Position numbers and translations under genes: made by a program
Shown here: piece after piece, positions 52,176 through 61,163 of the stretch
Layout of the letters: each line of letters begins with the position of its first letter
Numbering within the stretch: position 1 is the first letter of the stretch
Notes under the pieces: generated by a model
Database searches by the model: none
What the model saw: the letters and a program-made list of their open reading frames with translations, nothing else
What the model was told of the DNA's origin: nothing
Assembly: GCF_900109915.1 (NCBI RefSeq)
Contig: NZ_FOBU01000002.1
Location: 637,170 to 701,169, forward strand
Direction: 5' to 3'
DNA from: Luteibacter sp. UNCMF331Sha3.1
GTDB lineage: Bacteria; Pseudomonadota; Gammaproteobacteria; Xanthomonadales; Rhodanobacteraceae
DNA: 64,000 bases

Positions 52176-53245
52176 ACGGTCCGAGATGCCTTGATCTGAT
52201 CGGGTTGGTTGGCTGACGCGGATATACCCGAGATTCGTCCCTCGATGCCGACTGAATCGTCTACGGTGCCTCGTGCGCCCGGGTCCGAGTGGGGCGCTGC
52301 ACTCTGCCTCGCCCAAGCCCCCGGCGGTTGCCCCTGCGGCCCGGGCGAGTTCGCTCCACCATTGAAGGCCGAGTAGCTCATGAAGCTGCCCAACGTTCCC
52401 TGGAAGAACATCGCCGCCATGGGCGGGACGGAGACGATCAACGCAGTGAGAAGAAGGCCGATACCCCCTTGTTGCATGGCGGTGCTGGTGAGGCCCTCTG
52501 TACTGTTACCGATGAGCGAATTGATGATCTTTGCGCCCCAGAGTGCGACGCTGATCTTGACGGTGAGCTTGAGCACGATGCCGACCACGACGCTGAGCAG
52601 CGCCATGGAAAAGGTGGTGCCTATGCCGTACATCAGCCAGCGCTTGAACAGGTCCTTGGTCTGGGGAAAGATCAGGCACAGGATGAAGAGCGGGCCGAGT
52701 CCGATGAACAGCGCCATGGCGAAGTGGTAGATGAGCAACATCGCGCCGGCGGCCATGGGTGGGCTGGCGGTGCCGAAGGTGGCGATAAGAGCGGAGCGGT
52801 CCCTCGCGTTTTGCATCTCGGTGTCGCCGGGATTGACCTTGACGACGTTGATGGTGCTTAGGGCCAGCTGCGTATAGGCGAGGTTCTCGTCGATGGCGTC
52901 AGACGTATTGCCGTTGTGGCCGGTGAACATGTAGTGCACCGCCTTGTCGATGTCTTTCGTGAGAAGGGTGCGAATGTCGGTGCCGGCGATCGCCATGGTG
53001 GTCGCGGCGGCGACGATCACAGCGATGCGGCCCATGTCGACAACGGTGGACATGAGGGAGTCGCGGGACCGGCCAGTGGCGATGCGAAACCCCTGAATCA
53101 GTATCCATAAGGTCACGAGCGTTAGAGCGACTGCGCTCGCCCAAGCCATGGTGTGGCCGATGAGGTGCTCGCTGAAATCGTCGATCTCATAGATAAGGTA
53201 ATCGTAGACGAGCTTGTAATAGACATAATCGGCTGGATTCGCCAT
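52172..53245 (-). CDS. virB6: T4SS inner-membrane protein VirB6 (set 2)
   Basis: Polytopic protein of 357 residues, the last canonical gene of the set-2 operon. TM segments at about 33-55, 68-88, 160-180, 183-203, 213-240 and 265-290, with GLGPLFILCLIFPQTKDLFKRWLMYGIGTTFSMALLS. The tail is Gly/Pro/Gln-rich (GGANSPGPQGQPPGAW). Three damaged copies of this gene follow downstream. It shares the core with set-1 VirB6, but the N-terminus is about 15 residues shorter and diverged. Confidence 0.88.
   Translation of the reverse strand: MANPADYVYYKLVYDYLIYEIDDFSEHLIGHTMAWASAVALTLVTLWILIQGFRIATGRSRDSLMSTVVDMGRIAVIVAAATTMAIAGTDIRTLLTKDIDKAVHYMFTGHNGNTSDAIDENLAYTQLALSTINVVKVNPGDTEMQNARDRSALIATFGTASPPMAAGAMLLIYHFAMALFIGLGPLFILCLIFPQTKDLFKRWLMYGIGTTFSMALLSVVVGIVLKLTVKISVALWGAKIINSLIGNSTEGLTSTAMQQGGIGLLLTALIVSVPPMAAMFFQGTLGSFMSYSAFNGGANSPGPQGQPPGAWARQSAAPHSDPGARGTVDDSVGIEGRISGISASANQPDQIKASRTV
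52308..52682. repeat. 375-bp direct repeat, copy B (within intact virB6, set 2)
   Basis: Partner of 50381-50755; see that entry. Same orientation, gap-free alignment. Confidence 0.9.
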
Positions 53246-53269
53246 GGCTGCCGTTGGTTCCTTCGCTGG

Positions 53270-54085
53270 TCAGTGCGTGAAAGCTGCGCGAAGCGCGGCC
53301 GTGTTGACGAGTGTTCCGAGCGGGCTGGGGCTTCCGTTCATGGCGCGGCGGGCGAGCATCGCCTGCTGCGCGGTGAGCATGGACAGGACGAGGTCCTGCT
53401 GTGCCACGTCGCCTTCCCACTTCTTTCGGGCTTCGTCGATGTTGGCGGCGTACCGCTGCGTGTCTGTCAGGATGGAACTGAGGTTCGCCACCGACTCGCC
53501 CACCTTGGACAGGCGATCAGAGTGAATCGTCTCCAGGTCCTTCATCGACGTCTTCAGAAAGTTGTAGTAGTCGACGGTTAGGTTGTACTTCCGGTTGTTC
53601 GACCGGAGGATGCTTTCGCAAACCCGGTTCTGCTCTTTCACGATGTCGCCGCCCATGTTGGGCACCAGCGATTCGAGCACGGTCGTGATGTCGAAGTGGC
53701 TGCGAACGGCACCTGGGCATGTCTCGGCAAGATTCGCGTCCTCAGGAATGCGGCGAAACTGGTTCTCGAGTTTGAACACTTCCAGATTCAGCCCCTGGAG
53801 CTTCACCAGTTGCTGCTTCCAGAACGCGACCTGATCGGCGTAGTGCTGAATGGTGTCCTTGTAATGTTGCGCCGTCTCGATCCAGCGCTTCGCCTGCGTC
53901 GCGTATTCCTGCACGGCCGTGAAGATCGCCGCGGGATCTTGCACCAGCCACTGAGCGTTGGCCTCCGGCGCGGGGCTCAGCGTGGCGATTGCCAGAAATG
54001 TGGCGAGAAGGCTGCGTATCATTCGGCGCGGTGAATGTCGGTGGGTGGCTTGCGACGGGGCCATCGTTCTCGTTTCCATGTCCAT
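53270..54085 (-). CDS. virB5: VirB5/TrbJ-like T4SS minor pilin (set 2)
   Basis: Protein of 271 residues from the ATG at 54085, 17 bp after the virB4 stop. Signal peptide ending EANAQ, then a mostly helical protein (WLVQDPAAIFTAVQEYATQAKRWIETAQHYKDTI, FWKQQLVKLQGLNLEVFKLENQF) like TrbJ/VirB5 family pilus-tip proteins. Two Cys (ETCPGAV, NRVCESIL) may pair. It differs so much from the set-1 protein at the same place that they look like non-homologous replacements or very old paralogues. Confidence 0.82.
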   Translation of the reverse strand: MDMETRTMAPSQATHRHSPRRMIRSLLATFLAIATLSPAPEANAQWLVQDPAAIFTAVQEYATQAKRWIETAQHYKDTIQHYADQVAFWKQQLVKLQGLNLEVFKLENQFRRIPEDANLAETCPGAVRSHFDITTVLESLVPNMGGDIVKEQNRVCESILRSNNRKYNLTVDYYNFLKTSMKDLETIHSDRLSKVGESVANLSSILTDTQRYAANIDEARKKWEGDVAQQDLVLSMLTAQQAMLARRAMNGSPSPLGTLVNTAALRAAFTH

Positions 54086-54102
54086 GTGCGTAGTCCTCGG
54101 GA

Positions 54103-56565
54103 TCAGGCGGCGCGGCGCGCTGCCGGTGTGGTTTCCGTCGTCGGCTCGCGCTTTCCGCTGCCTTTGCGGTGGTCGTAGAAGGTCTGAAGCCATTGCTCGG
54201 GAGTCAGAGCGTCGACGGCGATGCCGAGGGCGGCGGCCTGCTCCTGCATCACGCGATGCATGATGTCGATGTTGTCCGTGGAGGCCGAGATCACCGACAG
54301 GGCATCGTCCATGCCGCGCAGATTGAGCTGGCAGACGGCGGAGAACTTGTCCTGTTTGACCAGAAAGCTGCGGGAGCGCTCGCCGAGGCCGACGACGACT
54401 TTGTACTCCGCCTCGGTTAGCTTGAGGCCATCGATGTAGTCGTCGCGGCTGGCGTTTGGGTTGGGGAGAAGGATCATCGTCGCCGTCTGCTCGATCAGGG
54501 CGGAGGCGATGTCGCTGGCGAGGGCGTCCTCGGGGCTCTGGGTGGCGAAGATGCCCATGCCGTTCTGCTTGCGGATGGTCTTCTGCTTGTTCTTCGCGAA
54601 TTCCTTCAGACCGCCTTCGCCGTCGAGGATCTTCCAGAACTCGTCCATGACGTAGATGATGCGGCGGCCGTCGATGAGCTGTTCGAGGCGGTGCAGCAGA
54701 TAATTGATGACGGGTGCCCGGACCTCGGGGTTGTCGATGACGTCGGTATAGTCGAAGCCGATGATGTTGGAGCGGCTCAGGTCGACGGAGTCTTCCGGGT
54801 TGTCGAATACCCATCCGAGCGCATTGCCAGCGGTCCACTTGCGCATGCGCACGTAGAGACCGTCGTCGCCGAGATTGGGCAGACTCTTCTGGAAGTTGGT
54901 CATGTTGCGTAGGTGCATCGGCGTGTCGAGCATGTTCCCGACGGCGCGAAAGATGTCTTCCTCTTCCCGCGAGGTGTACTCACGCTTGCCTGCGAGCACC
55001 TTGACGAGGTCGGAAAGAAACTGCGCGTTTTCCTCGTTACGTTCGCAATGGAATGGGTTGAACCCCGTGGGCTTTCCGTTCTCCAGCGCCAGGTAGTTCC
55101 CACCGCAGGCCCGCACGAAGATTTCCGCGCCACGATCCTTGTCGAAGAAGAAGATGGTCGGCGCCGGGTCGAGCTTTTGTACCTGACTGAGCAGGAAATT
55201 GATCAGCGCCGTCTTGCCGGTGCCCGACTTGCCGATGACCATGGTGTTACCGATGGCCTTCTCGCCGCGGGAATCTTCCCCCGGCGGCGTGCCGTGGAAG
55301 TTGAAATAGTACGGCTGTCCATTGTTCGTCTGCAGCGTGGTGACACAGTCGCCCCACGGGTTCTGGTCGCGCTTTCCCGAGGCGAAGTTGTGCAGGGGCG
55401 AGAGGCCAAGAAAGTTCAGGGAGCTGAGGTTCGCCAGGCGCGTCCGGTAGCGCCAGTTACCGGGAAACTGCGCGTAGAACGCCGAGGTGACGGCGAGATC
55501 TTCCTTTACGGTGACGAAGCCTGCGTTGGATAGCTCGGCACGCGTCGTCGCCAGATGCTGGGCGAGGGCGTCCTTCGACTCCGCATAGATGGCGATGGCG
55601 TAGTGATACTCGCCCAGCACGAAGTTGCCGGACGCCAGGTCGTCCATGGCGCGATCCAGCTCGAGGATCTGGCTGACGGCCTTGTCGCCGGACGAGATCA
55701 TCATGCCCTTTGTGCGTTCGAGCGCCTTGAGGGCGTCCTGGCGGCCCATGGGCGTGAAGGAATGCGTGATCACGTACTCGCTGTCGAGAAACTTCAGCCC
55801 GTTCAGCACGCCAGGCCATGTGCCGTCGACGTACTCCTTGACGTTGAGGATGGCGCCGAAGTGGTTGCGGCCGTCAGGTGTCGTGAGCGCGAAATCGCCT
55901 GTTCTGGCACTGAAGTGCTGGCGGGAGACAGGCAGGTAGTCGTAGATGGCCGCGTTGAGCACGGGTACCGGCTCATCGAGGCGATTGAGGATGAAGCCGA
56001 ACAGCTCGAGCACCTCGGAGAAGACGATCTTGTTCCGCGCCTCGTACATGGCGAGGCGCGTGGGGCCGTAATCTTTCAGCACGGCTTCGACGTTGCCGGC
56101 CAGATCGAGAATCGTGGCGACTGCATGGTCCTGTGCCGCTTTGAGCTGGTCGACGTTGGCGGTTTTCTCGGCGAAGGCTTTTCCGTGGACGATGGGGCGG
56201 TACATCATCGTGAGATAAAGCTCGTTCTGCATGAGTTTCTGTTCAGAGAGCGTGGCGTAGTAGGCATCGGAGAGGCCCTGATTGAACGCTTGCTCAAACC
56301 GGCTGGTGTGCTTGACGTTGCCGCGTCGCCGTATGTCGTGGACCCAGAACGCCACATTGGTGACGTCGGGCGCCCGGAGCGTCTGCAGCATGCGGTTCAG
56401 GGTGAGGTGTTTGTGGCCCAGTTCGCTCGGCTCGCGCCCGACGAATGGCAGGCCGGCGAGGCGCCAGGTCAGCAGGTAGTCGCCGCCGCGCGTCTTGACG
56501 ACGGTTGGGGAGACGTGGGCGGACAACGGAAGATGGTTGGCGATGGGGGCGTCTGGGATGAACAT
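54103..56565 (-). CDS. virB4: T4SS ATPase VirB4 (set 2)
   Basis: Protein of about 820 residues with the same architecture and very high similarity to the set-1 VirB4: Walker A VIGKSGTGKTALINFLLSQ, Walker B RIIYVMDEFWKILDGEGG, TIRKQNGMGIFATQSPEDALAS. The C-terminal tail (GSGKREPTTETTPAARRAA) differs. I prefer the ATG at 56565 (MFIPDAPIANHLPLSAHVSP), which aligns with the set-1 start; an in-frame ATG at 56577 is also possible. 25 bp separate it from virB3. Confidence 0.95.
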   Translation of the reverse strand: MFIPDAPIANHLPLSAHVSPTVVKTRGGDYLLTWRLAGLPFVGREPSELGHKHLTLNRMLQTLRAPDVTNVAFWVHDIRRRGNVKHTSRFEQAFNQGLSDAYYATLSEQKLMQNELYLTMMYRPIVHGKAFAEKTANVDQLKAAQDHAVATILDLAGNVEAVLKDYGPTRLAMYEARNKIVFSEVLELFGFILNRLDEPVPVLNAAIYDYLPVSRQHFSARTGDFALTTPDGRNHFGAILNVKEYVDGTWPGVLNGLKFLDSEYVITHSFTPMGRQDALKALERTKGMMISSGDKAVSQILELDRAMDDLASGNFVLGEYHYAIAIYAESKDALAQHLATTRAELSNAGFVTVKEDLAVTSAFYAQFPGNWRYRTRLANLSSLNFLGLSPLHNFASGKRDQNPWGDCVTTLQTNNGQPYYFNFHGTPPGEDSRGEKAIGNTMVIGKSGTGKTALINFLLSQVQKLDPAPTIFFFDKDRGAEIFVRACGGNYLALENGKPTGFNPFHCERNEENAQFLSDLVKVLAGKREYTSREEEDIFRAVGNMLDTPMHLRNMTNFQKSLPNLGDDGLYVRMRKWTAGNALGWVFDNPEDSVDLSRSNIIGFDYTDVIDNPEVRAPVINYLLHRLEQLIDGRRIIYVMDEFWKILDGEGGLKEFAKNKQKTIRKQNGMGIFATQSPEDALASDIASALIEQTATMILLPNPNASRDDYIDGLKLTEAEYKVVVGLGERSRSFLVKQDKFSAVCQLNLRGMDDALSVISASTDNIDIMHRVMQEQAAALGIAVDALTPEQWLQTFYDHRKGSGKREPTTETTPAARRAA

Positions 56566-56590
56566 GGCATCGGGCATATAGGAATGAGCG

Positions 56591-56902
56591 TTACGGGCGT
56601 TTATCGCGCGCAGCGTCGCGATAGGTGTTTGGCGTGAAGACCCACATACCATCGTGACGCGGCAGATTGCGGACCCTGGTACGGAACGAAAGGCGCAGCG
56701 CGAGGAGGCGGAACACCATCTCGTCCCGCCGCGCCATGTGCCGCATCACCAGGACGGCCACGGGAATTCCGAGCAGCAGCCAGAAATTGAAGTACATGGC
56801 GAGCAGCAGGAAGGTGCCCGTGCCGAAAAAGAAAGGGATATACGGCACGCCCATGAACATGGGCGGCCGTGTGCATCCACGAAACAGGGCGTCCTTATAC
56901 AT
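56591..56902 (-). CDS. virB3: T4SS protein VirB3 (set 2)
   Basis: Protein of 103 residues: MYKDALFRGCTRPPMFMGVPYIPFF, hydrophobic segment(s) at about 25-57 and RRDEMVFRLLALRLSFRTRVRNLPRHDG. Nearly the same as the set-1 VirB3. Its start overlaps the virB2 end by 8 bp, as in set 1, so the operon junction is conserved too. Confidence 0.92.
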   Translation of the reverse strand: MYKDALFRGCTRPPMFMGVPYIPFFFGTGTFLLLAMYFNFWLLLGIPVAVLVMRHMARRDEMVFRLLALRLSFRTRVRNLPRHDGMWVFTPNTYRDAARDKRP

Positions 56903-57326
56903 GGAACGCCAGCAGGTGCATCGCGGTGTTGATCGCGTCCATCATGAAGCCGCCGCTGCTCGACGTGCAGGCGCTCGCGCCGCCGCCGTTCCCGTTGCCG
57001 CCCACGACCATCTTGGCGACCTGCGCGGCGGCACCGATAAGGACGCCGCCGATGAGGGGCGGTGCGACTTCGGCGATGCGTTTATGGGCGAAGGCGATCT
57101 GGTAGCCCGAGAAAATGACCGAGATCGTCACCACGACGATCGACGCGGCGTTGAGTAACGAGTTGATGTTTTCGAAGAAGCCGCACACCTTGGTACCGGC
57201 TTCACCGACCTGTGCCACGGCGAGGCCGGGAATCATCAGAGCCGTGAAGAGGGCAGCGACGCCGATGGTCTGGCGAACCGGCCTGCCGGACCGGGCGATG
57301 AGGCTGAGAACGTAGGGGGTGGTCAT
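56895..57326 (-). CDS. virB2: T4SS major pilin VirB2 (set 2)
   Basis: Protein of 143 residues. A long signal-type N-terminus (RSGRPVRQTIGVAALFTALMIPGLAVAQ) is followed by the same core as set 1 (VCGFFENINSLLNAASIVVVTISVIFSGYQIAFAHKRIAEVAPPLIGGVLIGAAAQVAKMVVG). It ends in a Gly/Asn/Ala/Cys-containing tail. The near-identical core with different signal peptides suggests that the two pilins could in principle co-assemble, but this is inference. Confidence 0.92.
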   Translation of the reverse strand: MTTPYVLSLIARSGRPVRQTIGVAALFTALMIPGLAVAQVGEAGTKVCGFFENINSLLNAASIVVVTISVIFSGYQIAFAHKRIAEVAPPLIGGVLIGAAAQVAKMVVGGNGNGGGASACTSSSGGFMMDAINTAMHLLAFHV

Positions 57327-57362
57327 GAAAATCTCCTTGCGAGTGTTGGGAAGGGATGAGGG

Positions 57363-57965
57363 TCAGAAAACGAAGGCGGCATCGGCGGAGTCCACATGCC
57401 GTAGCACGCCGCTGCGCTCGCGGGCTTCGGGCGGAGTTGTCCGTATGGGGTCTGTCGTCACCCGCGATACGGGCTCGGTGCGTTTGACGGGCTCCGCCCG
57501 CTGTGGCGCCGCGACGGCGATCGGTGTGGTCTCTCGTCCCATCGAGGCGTAAACGCGCTGGACGTAGCCGTCGCGAAAGCCGGTCTGGAAGTTGCCGGAG
57601 TAGTAGCAGCTGAACGCCTTTCCCCAGTCGCCACCGGCGCGGCTATGGCAGTCGGCCAGTATCTTTGAGCCGGCAGTGAGGTTCGCGCAGGCGTCGAAGG
57701 CCTTGTCGAAGCTGGTCAGACCAAACGTTGCGAGGTTCTTGCGGTTGATCTGGGCGACGCCCAATGAATAGTTGTAGCCCTTTTCTTCGAGCATGCGCGC
57801 CGTCGCGACGGCCTCGGCCAGCGACGTCGGCTGACGCGCAAGTTCGCCGCCCACGACGCCGATGGCGTAGGGGTTATGGTTCGACTCGACGTTGACGATG
57901 TGCCGCATGATGTCGTGCGGCACGGCCAGGTTGGGGCAGGCGGCCAGTTCTATCCCTGCGAACAT
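57363..57965 (-). CDS. virB1: T4SS lytic transglycosylase VirB1 (set 2)
   Basis: Protein of 200 residues. Transglycosylase domain with ACPNLAVPHDIMRHIVNVESNHNPYAIG (catalytic Glu), YNYSLGVAQINRKNLATFG and SCYYSGNFQTGFRDGYVQRVY, then a short tail ending DAAFVF. The extreme C-terminus DGAFVF/DAAFVF is conserved between the two sets, although set 1 has about 160 extra residues before it. No classical signal peptide, as in the set-1 copy. Confidence 0.92.
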   Translation of the reverse strand: MFAGIELAACPNLAVPHDIMRHIVNVESNHNPYAIGVVGGELARQPTSLAEAVATARMLEEKGYNYSLGVAQINRKNLATFGLTSFDKAFDACANLTAGSKILADCHSRAGGDWGKAFSCYYSGNFQTGFRDGYVQRVYASMGRETTPIAVAAPQRAEPVKRTEPVSRVTTDPIRTTPPEARERSGVLRHVDSADAAFVF

Positions 57966-59030
57966 CTAGGGGGTTCCCTCCGTAGGTTCGTCGCCGTCCG
58001 CGGTGCCCAGCGAGCGGGCAGGGTTGAAGTCGATGCCCGTAATACGGCGCTTACCGGCATGGGCCCTGATGTGCACGACGACGTCGATCGTCAGCATGAG
58101 AAGCCGCTTTATCGTCGCGAATTCCAGACCGGCTCCTTCCGACGATGCCTTGACCATTAAGGCAAGCTGATCCCAGGTCTGTTCCACGCTGCCGGCGTGG
58201 CAGCTGGTAATCGACCCGGGGTGACCCGACGCGCAATTTCGTATGAAATAGAAGGATTCGTCGCCGCGCAGCTCGGCGAGGATGATGCGGTCCGGCTTCA
58301 TGCGCAGGCAGGCTTCCATGCAGCTCTTCGCCGTGACGTTGCTCACGCTTTGCCCGCCCTTCGAATAAAGAAGGTGAACGACGTTGGGTTGTTCGAGGAA
58401 CAACTCCCGCGCGTCCTCGATCGAGACGAGACGCTCGTCGTGCGGAATGTGGTTGACCAACGATTTCATGAAGGTGGTCTTGCCGCTTCCTGTCGCACCC
58501 GCGACGACGATGTTCTTCTTCGCCAGCACGGCCTGGCGGAAGAAGTCCGCATAGCGACGCTCGGACCGCAGCCTGATCAGCTCGTGGTCGGCCTCACCGA
58601 TCTGCGCCGTGCCCTCGAGTATCTCGTCGAAGAAGCCATCGGCCTGATATTGATCGAGAGTTCGGGATTGCCGGGACGGGAGCCGGATCGTGATCGACAG
58701 CGTGCCTGGCTCACACGCCGGCGGCAGGACGAACTGCGCGCGTTGACCGGTCGGGAAGGTCAGCGACACCACAGGGTCGACATCGGTGATGCGCTGGCCC
58801 GTGTTGGTTTCGTTGACCACCGCGGTACAGAACTGTCGCGCACGCTCGAACGTGAGGGAAGGCACTTCCGTGCGCTGCCACTTTCCTCTGCGCTCGAGAT
58901 ACACCTCGCCAGGACGATTGATGCAGATTTCCGTGACGTCGTGCGAAGCCAGGTACTCCCGGATCCCCAGCACGTCGTACTGGTAGTCGAGGAAGTCGTT
59001 ACTCGCCGGTAGGGAGTCGCGTACGGTCAT
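57966..59030 (-). CDS. virB11: T4SS hexameric ATPase VirB11 (set 2)
   Basis: Protein of 354 residues: NDFLDYQYDVLGIREYLASHDVTEICINRPGE, Walker A AGATGSGKTTFMKSL, SIEDARELFLEQPNVVHLLYSKGGQS, MKPDRIILAELRGDESFYF and GHPGSITSCHAGSVEQTW. Strong similarity to set 1 over the whole length; the extra C-terminal residues DGDEPTEGTP are new. The ATG at 59030 matches the set-1 start. Four bp separate it from the virB10 stop. Confidence 0.96.
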   Translation of the reverse strand: MTVRDSLPASNDFLDYQYDVLGIREYLASHDVTEICINRPGEVYLERRGKWQRTEVPSLTFERARQFCTAVVNETNTGQRITDVDPVVSLTFPTGQRAQFVLPPACEPGTLSITIRLPSRQSRTLDQYQADGFFDEILEGTAQIGEADHELIRLRSERRYADFFRQAVLAKKNIVVAGATGSGKTTFMKSLVNHIPHDERLVSIEDARELFLEQPNVVHLLYSKGGQSVSNVTAKSCMEACLRMKPDRIILAELRGDESFYFIRNCASGHPGSITSCHAGSVEQTWDQLALMVKASSEGAGLEFATIKRLLMLTIDVVVHIRAHAGKRRITGIDFNPARSLGTADGDEPTEGTP

Positions 59031-59034
59031 GCGA

Positions 59035-60357
59035 TCAGTACCGGGCGACCACACTGGCGAAATCGACGTCTTTCGCCACATAGATGGCGAGTACAGTGCC
59101 CTGGTTGATGGTTACCGTCGCCGGGCGATTGGCCTGACGGCGTACCGCCTGGCCTGCGAGCTGCTGCACCGTTTCCGCGGTGTTGCTTTCGAACGGGCTT
59201 TGCGTGACGACGCCGTTCGTAATCGACGTCTGCTTCGGCCCGTATTCCGCGCCGGCGTATTTGAACGCATCGCTCAGCAGGCTGATGAAAAGCGCTGCCG
59301 TGATCCGGCTGCCCCAGTGCGCGCTGTAGTGGCCGGGGTGACCGGAGCCACCGAGTGTGTCGACGCCCGGACTCTGCATGCTGACGTCGATTCCGGTCGG
59401 CGTGACGACACGATCCCAGATCACGGCGAGCCGCGGACCGCTGGGTTCCATCTCGTACTTGCCCATCACCTTCGATCCCTTGGGCAGCAGTAGTCGCTTG
59501 CCCGTGAAGGAATAGATAGGCTCGGTGACCGTGCAGGACGTAAAGCCGGGGTTGTCGGTGACGATGCGTGTCTCGAGCACACAGCGGATCAGGGTGCCGC
59601 GCAGCATGAGCGCGTCGGGATGCTGGAGCGGTGTGGCGGAAGACACCTCGGCGAGCGCTTTGGCGGAGTAAGCGAGGTTGCCGTTCGCGCTCAGGGGCGA
59701 CTCCTCCGCCGGCGCGCCGGGTCCGCCCGGCATGCCGCTCAGTCCGGGCATCAGGGGCATGCCCGGCACGACCGGCATGTCCGCCGTGCGAGGCGGTGCG
59801 CCGGCATCGCCGACACCGATGCCACCAGCATTGGCCGCGGCGATACGGCGCTCGAGAAGCGTCGGCTCCCTGGCCATGGGCGGCGCGTAGGCCGGCACGG
59901 TGCTGCCCTGCGAAGAGGTTGGAGGAGGCGACCGATGCGACGCCCCGCTATCGAAAGATGGACCGCTCGTCCGTCGAGAATCCACGATCGAAGCAGCGCC
60001 GGGCGCAGCCGCAGGTGGCGCGTCGGGCGTCGCGCCCATGCCGACCTGGCCCGCCGAGACCGAGATGACCTCATCCCGTGCCTCTGACGTGGGCGGCTTG
60101 GTAGCGTTCGACGATTTGAAAAGCCAGAAAGCGGCGACCGCGAGAAGGAGGAAGATGCCCGCGAGCAAGCCGAGAGCGCTTCGGTTCAGTCGCTGCATCT
60201 CGCTGGTCGAGAGGCTGACCGCGCCGCTGTCGACGTTGGGGTGCGCGTTCTGCTGTTGAGCGGCGTAGTGATTGGTGGTCGGATCGTGCCGGTCGGACGA
60301 CGTGCCATGACTTGGGGCCGTCGGGGCTTCGGGATGCTGAGAGGTGTAAGGGTTCAC
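59035..60357 (-). CDS. virB10: T4SS core protein VirB10 (set 2)
   Basis: Protein of 440 residues. TM at about 62-80 (ALGLLAGIFLLLAVAAFWLF), a long Pro/Ser/Gly/Met-rich linker (about 90-225, PGMPLMPGLSGMPGGPGAP), and the C-terminal outer-membrane-complex domain (LMLRGTLIRCVLETRIVTDNPGFTSCTV to GTVLAIYVAKDVDFASVVARY). The structured domain is conserved with set 1 while the linker is rewritten. Start overlaps virB9 by 4 bp. Confidence 0.95.
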   Translation of the reverse strand: MNPYTSQHPEAPTAPSHGTSSDRHDPTTNHYAAQQQNAHPNVDSGAVSLSTSEMQRLNRSALGLLAGIFLLLAVAAFWLFKSSNATKPPTSEARDEVISVSAGQVGMGATPDAPPAAAPGAASIVDSRRTSGPSFDSGASHRSPPPTSSQGSTVPAYAPPMAREPTLLERRIAAANAGGIGVGDAGAPPRTADMPVVPGMPLMPGLSGMPGGPGAPAEESPLSANGNLAYSAKALAEVSSATPLQHPDALMLRGTLIRCVLETRIVTDNPGFTSCTVTEPIYSFTGKRLLLPKGSKVMGKYEMEPSGPRLAVIWDRVVTPTGIDVSMQSPGVDTLGGSGHPGHYSAHWGSRITAALFISLLSDAFKYAGAEYGPKQTSITNGVVTQSPFESNTAETVQQLAGQAVRRQANRPATVTINQGTVLAIYVAKDVDFASVVARY

Positions 60358-61163
60358 TTTTTCGCGTTCCTTCGCAGGCCGATGACGTTCTTGTCGTGGC
60401 GGATCACCAGATAGGGGTATGTGCCGTGCACGACGATGGTGTTGCCCTCGACCGTGGTATTGACGATCGCGTCTTCGCCGTGACCTTTCTCACGCATGTA
60501 GATGGTCGGGAAGTTACCCGTCGGAAAGTGCTTCAAGTCCGGCATCCGGATGTACGTAAAGCGGCCGTCGTCGTAGACGTTAGTCGGCACGAGCCACGGC
60601 GCCACTCGTCGCTTCTTCGCGTAGTCGTAGTCGAAGTGGTAATCGCGCCCCTTGACCAGCGACGTGTCGAGCTCCGGCGCTTTCTCGACCGCCTTTGTCT
60701 CGGCCTGGAAGCTCGTGTCCGACGGATAACGGAAGGTCACCTTGTACTGCACGCCTGCGCGCCGCGCCTGGTCGAGCGTTTTCCAGTCCGTCGCGACGAC
60801 CTTCAGTTCCAGGATGTAGGAATGGGTCGCGGTGCGGATCATCATGTTGGTATCGACATCGACGTTCTTAGGTTTCACGTAGAAGACGTTGTCGCGACGG
60901 GTGAGGTCCCAGCCACTGCTGAAGCCGGTGCTGTAGTCGAGCACCTGCTCATTGGGGCTGAGTTCGATCTGCGTCGTGATGCCCAGGCCGGCACGAATCG
61001 TGAAGATCCGGTCCGCCTGATAGTCATAGGTGTGCACGCCGGGTGCGTTGACGGGCGGTGGTAAGCGTGCGGGGAGCGTCGCGTCGGCGTGCGAGCAGAG
61101 GGGAATCGTGGCCGCGACGAGGGCGAAGGCCCAGTGGAGGCGGTAGTTACGGAATCGGATCAT
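60354..61163 (-). CDS. virB9: T4SS core protein VirB9 (set 2)
   Basis: Protein of 269 residues with a signal peptide (LHWAFALVAATIPLCSHADA). Conserved LGITTQIELSPNEQVLDYSTGFSSGWDLTRR, NVFYVKPKNVDVDTNMMIRTATHSYILELKV and the C-terminal YLVIRHDKNVIGLRRNAKK. About 16 residues longer than the set-1 copy, mainly between the signal peptide and the first conserved block. 4-bp overlaps with virB8 and virB10. Confidence 0.95.
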   Translation of the reverse strand: MIRFRNYRLHWAFALVAATIPLCSHADATLPARLPPPVNAPGVHTYDYQADRIFTIRAGLGITTQIELSPNEQVLDYSTGFSSGWDLTRRDNVFYVKPKNVDVDTNMMIRTATHSYILELKVVATDWKTLDQARRAGVQYKVTFRYPSDTSFQAETKAVEKAPELDTSLVKGRDYHFDYDYAKKRRVAPWLVPTNVYDDGRFTYIRMPDLKHFPTGNFPTIYMREKGHGEDAIVNTTVEGNTIVVHGTYPYLVIRHDKNVIGLRRNAKK

